From the NCBI RefSeq assembly GCF_000527095.1, contig NZ_AZUN01000001.1:682001-746000 (forward strand): a stretch of DNA of 64,000 nucleotides, written 5' to 3'. The notes under the pieces are model-generated. The model was not told the origin of the DNA, searched no databases, and was given only the letters and a program-made list of their open reading frames with translations. Both the position numbers and the translations under genes were made by a program. The DNA is from Methylomicrobium lacus LW14. GTDB taxonomy: Bacteria; Pseudomonadota; Gammaproteobacteria; Methylococcales; Methylomonadaceae. How positions within the stretch are numbered: position 1 is the stretch's first letter; each line of letters opens with the position of its first letter. Positions 1-7,031 of the stretch are shown here, in pieces.

Positions 1-1072
1 CGGCAGGATCGGTGCAGCCGGGCGCACGGCCGAGACTCAGCAGCGCCGCCACACTGATATCGAGTTCTTTCGCATACAGGCCCAGTTGATTGTTGACCAG
101 GTCCGGACTGAAGCGATCGAAGCCGGCCTCGACCGGCGTATGCGTAGTAAACAGATTGCCGGCGCGGGTAATCGTCAAGGCGGTCGCAAAATCGAGGTCT
201 TTTTCGCGCATCAGGTCACGGGCGCGTTCCAGAACGACCAGCGCCGCATGACCCTCGTTCAGATGGCAGACGTCGGGTGTGATGCCTAGTGCCTGTAAAA
301 CGCGCCAGCCGCCGATGCCGAGCAGGATTTCCTGCGCCAATCGGTGGCTGGAGCCGCCGCCGTAGAGCTCGGTCGTGATGCAGCGATCGACCGGATGATT
401 GATCGGATCGTTCGTATCGAGCAAATACAGTTCGATCCGGCCGATTTGCGCCTGCCAGACCCTGACCCACAGCTGGTAGGGCGTCAACAGCTTGATGCGC
501 AGCCATTCGCCGTTCGCATCGCGCACCGGCGTGACCGGCAGGTCGCTGGTATTGCTCGACGGATAGAGCGCAATCTGATTGCCGTCCGCGTCGAAATCCT
601 GGCGAAAATAGCCGTTTTGATACAAGAGGCCGACACCGACCAAGGGCAAACCCAAATCGCTGGCCGCTTTCAAATGATCGCCGGCCAGGAGGCCGAGGCC
701 GCCGGAATAAATCGGCAACGCTTCGCTAAGACCGAACTCCATGCTGAAATAAGCGATCTTCTTCAGCGCGGCTTGCTGTTCGTAATGGTGTTGGAACCAA
801 CGATTTTCAGACAAGGCGAGCCGGTGCGCGGACACGATCGTGCGCAGTTTTTGGCAAAAATCCGGGTTCTCGGAGAGTGTTTCGAGGTGCGCATGCGACA
901 CCGATTGCAATACCAGCCAGGGATTGCGGGTCAGCCTCCATAACTCGTCATCCAGTTCGGACCAGATTTCATCGGCGCCGTGCGCCCAGGTGTAACTGCA
1001 ATCTCCGGCCAGTTCGGCCAGGCCGTCGAGTTTTTTGGCCAAGTCGGGCCGAAAGAATCCGCTTGCTTTCAT
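1..1072 (-). CDS. glgP: alpha-glucan (glycogen) phosphorylase, N-terminal part (runs off the window)
   Basis: The reverse strand is open from an ATG at 1072 to the window edge. About 357 residues are visible, so the catalytic C-terminal half with the pyridoxal-phosphate lysine lies outside. The protein starts MKASGFFRPDLAKKLDGLAE and contains YFSMEFGLSEALPIYSGGLG, then GDHLKAASDLGLPLVGVGLL and a stretch around CHLNEGHAALVVLERAR and LFTTHTPVEAGFD. These are hallmarks of GT35 phosphorylases of the short bacterial type with an N-terminal DUF3417 region. The enzyme releases glucose 1-phosphate from glycogen-like polymers in the cytoplasm. It is 6 bp downstream of the Lon-like gene on the same strand, so the two may be co-transcribed. 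Identity is solid; the exact subfamily is not decided by this fragment. Confidence 0.9.
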   Translation of the reverse strand, partial: MKASGFFRPDLAKKLDGLAELAGDCSYTWAHGADEIWSELDDELWRLTRNPWLVLQSVSHAHLETLSENPDFCQKLRTIVSAHRLALSENRWFQHHYEQQAALKKIAYFSMEFGLSEALPIYSGGLGLLAGDHLKAASDLGLPLVGVGLLYQNGYFRQDFDADGNQIALYPSSNTSDLPVTPVRDANGEWLRIKLLTPYQLWVRVWQAQIGRIELYLLDTNDPINHPVDRCITTELYGGGSSHRLAQEILLGIGGWRVLQALGITPDVCHLNEGHAALVVLERARDLMREKDLDFATALTITRAGNLFTTHTPVEAGFDRFSPDLVNNQLGLYAKELDISVAALLSLGRAPGCTDPA

Positions 1073-1078
1073 GACACT

Positions 1079-3505
1079 TTACTTCTCCGAGGATTGGTCG
1101 CCTGTTGAGATGTCATCCGCTTGTGATTTGCTGAAATCTTTTTTGATCGTTGTAAATTGCTGCAATTGCGCATCGACCTTTGCATTGAACGATGCGGGCG
1201 GAAAGCGGCCTTCGGCGTCGGCTTCACCGGCTTCGATGCCGGTCAATATTTCCAGCGCCTGATCGACGGTCGCTACCGCATAAATCGAAAACTGTTTGGT
1301 CTGGGCCGCATGCACCACATCCCAACGCAGCATCAGGTGTTTTAGGTTGCTGGCCGGGATGATCACGCCTTGCGCGCCGGTCAGGCCCTTGGCCGCGCAA
1401 ATGTCGAAAAAGCCTTCGATTTTTTCATTCACGCCGCCGATCGGTTGTACCTGGCCGAGCTGATCGACCGAACCGGTGATCGCGAGATCCTGCCTGAGCG
1501 GCACCCGCGCCAGCGAGGACAAAACCGCGCAGAGTTCGGCCAGCGAGGCGCTGTCGCCTTCGACTTCGCCGTAGGTTTGCTCGAAGACCAGGCTGGCAGC
1601 CATCGAAAACGGGCTTTTCCTGGCATATTTGGCGGCGATGAAGCTCGACAGGATCAGCACGCCTTTCGAATGCAGCGCGCCGCCGAGCTCGGTTTCGCGC
1701 ATGATGTCGACGATTTTGCCGCTGCCGAGGCGCGTCGTCGCGGTGATCCTGGATGGCTGGCCGAACATGAAATCGCCCATCTGCAGCACCGAAAGGCCGT
1801 TGATCTGGCCGACGACGCTGCCTTCGGTATTGACTAACAGGATGCCGCGCAGGATGTTTTCGTACAGTTTTTCGCGTATCTTGTCGAGGCGCTTGGTCTT
1901 GTGGTCGATCGCCTGCTGCACGTCGCTGTTGGTGATCTCGGTATGGCCGTTGCTGCTGGCCCAGTAATCGGATTCGGTCAAAAGGTCGGTGATGCTGCGC
2001 AAATGGGTCAGCAGTTTCTCCGTATCGCCGGTCATGCGTGAGCTGTGCTCGATAATCCGGGCGACCGCATGGCGGCTGAGCGGCCTGAGTTTTTCGCGGC
2101 GCGCGAGCGTCGCCAACAGACGCACATAGTCGGGCGTCTTGGTTTCCCTGGAGACCGTATCGTCGAAATCGGCCGCGATCTTGAAAAGATCATGAAAGTC
2201 GGGATCGTAGGCACTCAATAAATAATAAAACAGCGGTTCGCCGATCAGGATCACTTTGACGTCGAGCGGAATCGGCTCGGGTTCGAGCGCCGAGGTGCTA
2301 ATCAGGCTCAGCGCGCGTTCGAGCGATTCGATCCTTATTTCGCCCATTTGCAGGGTTCTTTTCAGGCTTTCCCAGGCATAGGGCTGGAACAGCAGTTTTT
2401 GCGTGTCCAGAATCAAATATCCGCCGTTGGCCTTGTGCAAGGCGCCGGGTTTGATCATCGTAAAGTCGGTCACCAGGGAACCCATAAAGGCCTGATGATC
2501 GATCCGCCCGACCAAATTGCTGTAATTCGGATTTTGTTCAAAAATGACCGGCGCGGACTTCTTTTGGCTCAGATCGATCATCAGATTGACCTGATAGCGC
2601 TTGAACGGATTCTGTTCCTGCGGAAACTCCATGAACGAGATCACTTTCTCGGAATGCGGCACGAAATCGCGGATATGATCGATGATATCCTTTTTAATAT
2701 CCTTCAGATACCCCATGATTGCGTCCTGCTTGGCATATTTTGCGAGCAGATCGTCGATCGAATGATTGACCGCGAGTTCGGCGACCTCGCGGTTCAGCGC
2801 CTGCAGTTTGCGCTTGGTTTCCTTGCGCCAGTGCGGAAATTTTTTCAGCAGGTTTTGCAGGCGATCCTGAAACTCGAAAATCGTGTCCTGAATCTGGTGC
2901 TGTTTGTCCTTGTCGAATTTATTGAATTCTTCCGGGCTGATCGCCTGCTCTTTGTCGTCGGAAGGCACGAATGCATAACCGGTCGGCGTTTCGGTCAGGA
3001 TGATATGCGCCTCGGCGGCTTGGTCGCGCAATTGACTGAGCTGGTCGATTTCATGCTGGCGGGACTTGCTTTCCAGTTCGCCGACCCGGGAACGGTATTC
3101 ATCGCCGTCGAATGCGGCCGGTATCGCGATGCTGAGTTCGTCGACCAACTTGTCCATGTCGGACTGGAAGATTCGGCCTTGTCCGGGAGCGAGCTTGATC
3201 GCTCTCGGTTTGGACGGCTGGTTGAAATTATTCACATAACACCAATCGGCCGGAATCGGTTGCCGGCTGGCTTCGTGTTCGGCCAACTGCAATACCGAGG
3301 TCAGTTTACCGGTGCCGGAGGGGGCCATCGCAAATACGTTATAACCTTTCTTGGCGATCCGGATACCGAACTTCAGCGATTCTATCGCGCGTTCCTGGCC
3401 GACCGCGAGGTCAATGTCCTCCAGTTCATCGGTCGAGGCGAAGGCCAAATCAGAAATATCACAAGGCTTGTAGAGTTGGGAAGGATCGAGCGGTGTTATT
3501 TTCAT
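1079..3505 (-). CDS. ATP-dependent Lon-family protease (LonB-like, AAA_32 type)
   Basis: 808 residues. The N-terminus (about 1-60) carries the VGQERAIESLKFGI motif and a P-loop-like MAPSGTGKLTSV near residues 59-70. A long helical substrate-binding region follows (about 110-290), then the ATPase part with GGYLILDTQKLL and VKVILIGEP. The C-terminal Lon protease domain has GDSAS with Ser652 and NEKIEG with Lys695. The 43-residue spacing equals that of the Ser-Lys dyad of E. coli Lon (679/722). It probably degrades misfolded or regulatory proteins in the cytoplasm. It is divergent from cbpA-cbpM, so the 188-bp gap likely holds both promoters, and the shared chaperone/protease theme suggests a stress role (inference). 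This is not the canonical Lon, which has a different N-terminal domain. Confidence 0.92.
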   Translation of the reverse strand: MKITPLDPSQLYKPCDISDLAFASTDELEDIDLAVGQERAIESLKFGIRIAKKGYNVFAMAPSGTGKLTSVLQLAEHEASRQPIPADWCYVNNFNQPSKPRAIKLAPGQGRIFQSDMDKLVDELSIAIPAAFDGDEYRSRVGELESKSRQHEIDQLSQLRDQAAEAHIILTETPTGYAFVPSDDKEQAISPEEFNKFDKDKQHQIQDTIFEFQDRLQNLLKKFPHWRKETKRKLQALNREVAELAVNHSIDDLLAKYAKQDAIMGYLKDIKKDIIDHIRDFVPHSEKVISFMEFPQEQNPFKRYQVNLMIDLSQKKSAPVIFEQNPNYSNLVGRIDHQAFMGSLVTDFTMIKPGALHKANGGYLILDTQKLLFQPYAWESLKRTLQMGEIRIESLERALSLISTSALEPEPIPLDVKVILIGEPLFYYLLSAYDPDFHDLFKIAADFDDTVSRETKTPDYVRLLATLARREKLRPLSRHAVARIIEHSSRMTGDTEKLLTHLRSITDLLTESDYWASSNGHTEITNSDVQQAIDHKTKRLDKIREKLYENILRGILLVNTEGSVVGQINGLSVLQMGDFMFGQPSRITATTRLGSGKIVDIMRETELGGALHSKGVLILSSFIAAKYARKSPFSMAASLVFEQTYGEVEGDSASLAELCAVLSSLARVPLRQDLAITGSVDQLGQVQPIGGVNEKIEGFFDICAAKGLTGAQGVIIPASNLKHLMLRWDVVHAAQTKQFSIYAVATVDQALEILTGIEAGEADAEGRFPPASFNAKVDAQLQQFTTIKKDFSKSQADDISTGDQSSEK

Positions 3506-3693
3506 GAGAATGACTCAGTCAATGGGGCATTATGATTAAATTCACTGAATACGGCGTTTTGGTGCTGTGTTTATTTTACCCGAGACCGATTTAACGCGTG
3601 CTATCCTGCGATAAAGACAATCAGTTTGCAATATAGTTTTATCAGTTTAGGGTATCATGACAAATTCGAATTTCCCACCCCCGTGCCGATCCG

Positions 3694-4644
3694 ATGGAAT
3701 ATAAAGATTACTACAAGATCATGGGCGTCGATCGCAAGGCGACACCGGAGGAGATCAAAAGAGCATACCGCAAACTGGCCCGCAAATACCATCCCGACGT
3801 GAGCAAGGAGAGGGACGCGGAAGCCAAATTCAAGGAAGTCGGCGAGGCTTATGAGGTGCTGAAAGACCCGAAAAAACGCGCGGCTTATGACCGGATCGGT
3901 CAGAACTGGCGGGAAGGCCAGCCCTTTACGCCGCCGCCCGACTGGCAGCGCGAATTCGATGTCGGCAAGGGTTTTGCCGGCGGGCGTGCTACCGGTTTCA
4001 GCGACTTTTTCGAGACCTTATTCGGCGGCGGCTTTGCCTCACAAGAGGGCGTGTTTCATCGCGGCTTTCAGGGCCGGGGCGAAGACCAGCACGCGCGCAT
4101 CCTGATCGATCTGGAAGACGCGTATCACGGCGGCGTGCGGCTGATTGCGCTGAACATGCCGGAGGTCGATGCGCAGGGGCGCATCGTATCGAACCGGAAA
4201 ACGTTGAACATCAAAATTCCGCGCGGAATTCAGGCCGGCCAGCGCATCCGCCTGAGCGGCCAGGGCATGCCGGGGATGCAGGGCGGACAGAGCGGCGATT
4301 TGTACCTCGAGGTCGAGTTCAACAAACACCGGTTGTTTCATGCCAAGGGCAAAGATATTGCTATCGAACTGCCGGTAACGCCCTGGGAGGCGGCCCTGGG
4401 CGCGACGGTGCCGGTGCCGACGCTGGGCGGGAGAGTCGAAGTCAAAATCCCGCCCGGTTCGCAGTCGGGCGCGCAGTTGCGCTTAAAAGGTCGCGGCCTG
4501 CCAGCCGCGACGCCGGGCGATCAGTTTATCACCTTAAAAATCGTCACGCCGCCCGCAGTCAGCGCGGAGGCAAAAGCCTTGTATCAAAAAATGGCCGAAC
4601 TGATGCCGATGAATCCACGCCAAGACATGGGGATAGACGGATGA
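3694..4644 (+). CDS. cbpA: curved DNA-binding protein CbpA, DnaJ-class co-chaperone
   Basis: 316 residues. The J domain covers about 1-70, with the HPD tripeptide at 33-35 (KYHPDVSK), which stimulates DnaK ATPase. A Gly/Phe-rich linker (FSDFFETLFGGGF) follows, then two C-terminal peptide-binding domains. There is no Cys4 zinc-finger region, which separates CbpA from DnaJ. It should work with DnaK and bind curved DNA in the nucleoid. The stop codon overlaps the start of the next gene (cbpM) in an ATGA arrangement, so the two are translationally coupled. The pairing with cbpM makes the CbpA assignment stronger than a generic DnaJ call. Confidence 0.95.
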   Translation: MEYKDYYKIMGVDRKATPEEIKRAYRKLARKYHPDVSKERDAEAKFKEVGEAYEVLKDPKKRAAYDRIGQNWREGQPFTPPPDWQREFDVGKGFAGGRATGFSDFFETLFGGGFASQEGVFHRGFQGRGEDQHARILIDLEDAYHGGVRLIALNMPEVDAQGRIVSNRKTLNIKIPRGIQAGQRIRLSGQGMPGMQGGQSGDLYLEVEFNKHRLFHAKGKDIAIELPVTPWEAALGATVPVPTLGGRVEVKIPPGSQSGAQLRLKGRGLPAATPGDQFITLKIVTPPAVSAEAKALYQKMAELMPMNPRQDMGIDG

Positions 4645-4943
4645 AAAAAGAATTGTGGGTGATTACAGGAATTGTGCTGGATGAAACGATCCAGTTTACG
4701 CTGCTGGAGCTTTGCGAGTATGCCAAAACCAGCCAGGAACAGGTGATCGAAATGGTCGAGGAAGGCATCCTGGAGCCCGATGGGGATTCGATTCATCGCT
4801 GGCGCTTTGACACCAAAGCGCTGAAACGGCTGCAGATTGCGATGCGCTTGCAGCAGGATCTGGGGGTGAATCTTCCGGGCATCGCGCTGGTGCTGGATTT
4901 GCTTGAGGAAATGGAAGCGCTGCGGCAAATGCAGGGACGATGA
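4641..4943 (+). CDS. cbpM: chaperone modulator CbpM
   Basis: 100 residues, starting inside the cbpA stop codon (4-nt overlap). The sequence has a MerR-like helical layout: TLLELCEYAKTSQEQVIEMVEEGIL, then a hinge region DGDSIHRWRFDTKALKRLQ and a helix rich in Leu and Glu near the end. This matches the CbpM family, which binds the J domain of CbpA and blocks both its co-chaperone and DNA-binding activity. Operon position and length agree with the family. No C-terminal extension is seen. Confidence 0.92.
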   Translation: MKKELWVITGIVLDETIQFTLLELCEYAKTSQEQVIEMVEEGILEPDGDSIHRWRFDTKALKRLQIAMRLQQDLGVNLPGIALVLDLLEEMEALRQMQGR

Positions 4944-5255
4944 CGCGTAACCGTCTGAATTTGAGCAGATAGACTCAGGAAAAGGTTTAAAACTTCACGC
5001 ACGCTAAGTCTTGTTGTACAAATCAATAAGTTATTGATTATTGATGTGTTATATATCGCTTAATGTTTTTACATATTAGGTATTTATACGTATTGTGTGT
5101 TTGGTTTAGGCATGGTAATTTTCATAAAAATAAATTGTAAGCTGAATAATTCAAAGTCATTAACGATTGATTTGTTAGTGTGTTATGTAAAGGCGTTTAT
5201 TTTTCCATAATTTATTACTGGAAGCATCCGGAAATTACAGCAGAGGCTTTATTTT
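4944..5255. other. AT-rich intergenic region, no gene seen
   Basis: About 310 bp between cbpM and the small exported protein. It is much richer in A and T than its surroundings, especially from about 5020 to 5240, and has stops in all frames. Such a stretch may hold the promoter of the downstream gene, but I could not assign a convincing -35/-10 pair or terminator. Confidence 0.6.
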
Positions 5256-5615
5256 ATGAGTATTATCAAAAACACAGCGTTAATATTATCACTGGCTTTC
5301 TCTTTAGGCTCAATCAGCGTTATTGCTAATGCGGAAGAGGCTGCCAAAAGTTCAGTTCACAGCCCAAATCAAGCCATTATGCATATTGAAAAGGCTAAAG
5401 TCGAAATCATGCATAACGATTTCGTGCCGCCCAGCGAACATTTAAAAGCGGCGCGCGCGGAATCCGAGAAAGTAACGGGAGATCCTGGCATCACCCAAAA
5501 GGCCACCGAAAGCCTCATTGAAGCGCAAATCAAAGTAAAAGACGGTGATATGAAAGGCGCTACAGATGAGATGAACAAGGCGTTAGAGTTGTATAAATCA
5601 CTAAAATCGGAATAG
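5256..5615 (+). CDS. small exported helical protein, function unknown
   Basis: 119 residues. The start has a typical Sec signal peptide: positively charged MSIIKN, a hydrophobic core LILSLAFSLGSISVIA and an AxA-type cleavage site (ANAEE) near residue 27. The mature part is about 90 residues, charged and predicted mainly helical. It contains two repeats of the pattern A-x-x-H/E-x-x-x-A-K-x-x-I followed by EHLKAARAE and ATDEMNKALELYKSL. The helical layout recalls the small metal-binding protein SmbP family, but it is poor in histidine, so metal binding is doubtful. It stands alone between AT-rich DNA and an IS3 remnant. It is a real gene by its signal peptide and clean frame; no function can be assigned. 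Confidence 0.7.
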   Translation: MSIIKNTALILSLAFSLGSISVIANAEEAAKSSVHSPNQAIMHIEKAKVEIMHNDFVPPSEHLKAARAESEKVTGDPGITQKATESLIEAQIKVKDGDMKGATDEMNKALELYKSLKSE

Positions 5616-5621
5616 TGGATT

Positions 5622-5795
5622 GCAATGGTCAACAAAAACCGGACACCTATTCAGACGGCGTTTCTAAAAAAATCCCGTTCGAATTCAACGGGGAATTGAT
5701 AGCCTAAAGTTGAGTGTGATCGGCGGCCGTTGCAAAAGGCCACATAATCAATCATGCTCAGTTTTGCCGTTTCTTGAGTTTTAAGCAAATTATTC
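5622..5795 (-). pseudogene. IS3-family insertion sequence remnant (3' end of transposase orfB plus one terminal inverted repeat)
   Basis: On the reverse strand the codons ending at the stop 5651-5653 read TQETAKLSMIDYVAFCNGRR followed by SHSTLGYQFPVEFERDFF. This is the very C-terminal end of IS3-type DDE transposases (YxxxYNxxRxHSTLGYxSPxEFE). Beyond the stop, at about 5622-5645, the sequence reads TGTCCGGTTTTTGTTGACCA on the reverse strand, which looks like an IS3 terminal inverted repeat. Only some 45 codons remain; the rest of the element and its other end are missing. It is therefore a dead scar of an old insertion, located upstream of the Ldh2 gene and 1.3 kb from the old end of the CRISPR array. 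Confidence 0.8.
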
Positions 5796-5840
5796 GTTAT
5801 CATGTCTCCGTAATCAGCTTTATACCGGGATTAAAAAGTC

Positions 5841-6950
5841 ATGACAGACGAGAGAGACTCATACCTTTTCCCGGCTGACTACCTCAAAGACTTCTCGGTC
5901 AAGGTTTTCATGCACTTCGGTGTCCCCGAGGCGGAGGCGAGGCAAGCTGCGGATGTTTTGGCCAGGTCCGATTTGAGAGGCATCGACTCTCACGGCGTGG
6001 CGAGGCTGCATACTTACGTGGATATGCTGGAGTTGGGCCGCATCAACCCCAGGCCCAACATCAAAATCGTCCGGGAAAAAGCGAGTGTGGCAACTGTCGA
6101 CGGCGATAATGGGTTGGGCCTTATCGTGGGACCCACGGCGAATGAGATCGCCATGGAGAAAGCCGAGACTTACGGCTCCGGTTGGGTGGGTGTCTGTAAT
6201 TCGAACCACTTCGGAATCGCGGGTTACTATCCTTTGCAAGCTCTCGAAAGAGATCTCATCGGCTGGGCTATGACTAATTCCACGGCGCTGGTCGCGCCCT
6301 TGTGGGGAGCGGAAAGAATGCTGGGCACAAATCCCATGGCCATCGCCTTTCCGGGCTATAAAGAGCCACCGATTGTCATCGACATGGCCACCAGTGCCGT
6401 CTCTTTTGGCAAAATCGAAATCGCGCTGCGCAAGAAAACTGAAGTTCCGAGGGGATGGATCATCGATAAAGAGGGTCGCGACACCACCCACCCACAGGAC
6501 ATGATCAATGACGGCGCGCAATTGCCGCTTGGCTTCGATAGAGAAATAGGCGGGCACAAAGGTTATTGTCTCGCCTCGATGGTCGATATCTTATGCGGCG
6601 TCCTGAGCGGCGCCAACTGGGGTCCCTTTGCCCCCCCTTTCACCATTAGGCAAGAAATTCCCGCGCGCAGCGTCGGCAAAGGCATCGGCCATTTTTTCGG
6701 CGCCATGCAGATCGACGGCTTCATCGACAAGGATGAATTCAAGAAACAAATCGATGACTGGATTCACGTCTTCCGCAATACTAAACCGGCTCCCGGGACG
6801 AGCGGGCCGCTGATCCCCGGCGATCCTGAGCGAGAAGCGGAAGCGATTCGAAGCCAAGAAGGGATTCCGTTGATTAAGCCTGTGGTGGACGATCTTCTGA
6901 ATATTTCAAGAAAAACCGGCATCCCGTTTAACGCGAAATCGCAAGTGTAG
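5841..6950 (+). CDS. Ldh2/YlbC-type NAD(P)-dependent 2-hydroxyacid dehydrogenase (malate/L-lactate/ureidoglycolate type)
   Basis: 369 residues, the usual family length. Characteristic motifs are SDLRGIDSHGVARL near residues 43-56 (the catalytic histidine lies in DSHG), NSNHFGIAGYY, and MLGTNPMAIAFPG, then FDREIGGHKGYCLASMVDIL. The family reduces 2-oxo acids or oxidises 2-hydroxy acids such as malate, L-sulfolactate or ureidoglycolate using NAD(P)H. The exact substrate cannot be read from the sequence. The gene stands alone, with an IS3 scar on its left and the CRISPR array on its right, which would fit acquisition or relocation (inference). Its stop codon is part of a long hairpin. Confidence 0.88.
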   Translation: MTDERDSYLFPADYLKDFSVKVFMHFGVPEAEARQAADVLARSDLRGIDSHGVARLHTYVDMLELGRINPRPNIKIVREKASVATVDGDNGLGLIVGPTANEIAMEKAETYGSGWVGVCNSNHFGIAGYYPLQALERDLIGWAMTNSTALVAPLWGAERMLGTNPMAIAFPGYKEPPIVIDMATSAVSFGKIEIALRKKTEVPRGWIIDKEGRDTTHPQDMINDGAQLPLGFDREIGGHKGYCLASMVDILCGVLSGANWGPFAPPFTIRQEIPARSVGKGIGHFFGAMQIDGFIDKDEFKKQIDDWIHVFRNTKPAPGTSGPLIPGDPEREAEAIRSQEGIPLIKPVVDDLLNISRKTGIPFNAKSQV

Positions 6951-7006
6951 ATACCGTCTTGTCATCCATTATGCGCTTGCATAATGGATGACAAGACGGT
7001 ATCTAC
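6947..7006. terminator. perfect 28-bp hairpin between the Ldh2 gene and the CRISPR array, possible bidirectional terminator
   Basis: Positions 6947-6974 and 6979-7006 are perfect reverse complements with a 4-nt loop (GCTT). The left arm includes the TAG stop codon of the Ldh2 gene. A run of five T follows the right arm on the plus strand at about 7012-7016, six bases away, so it is not a textbook intrinsic terminator, but the stem is very stable. It could stop read-through from the dehydrogenase gene into the array and, on the other strand, end the pre-crRNA transcript. Confidence 0.6.
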
Positions 7007-7031
7007 TGGGATTTTTGCTCGGGCCTTGTGC

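Noticed and set aside
2348..3535. 395-codon open frame antisense to the Lon-like gene
   Set aside because: Long antisense frame due to codon bias; no domain, no start signal, and the sense gene has intact catalytic motifs.
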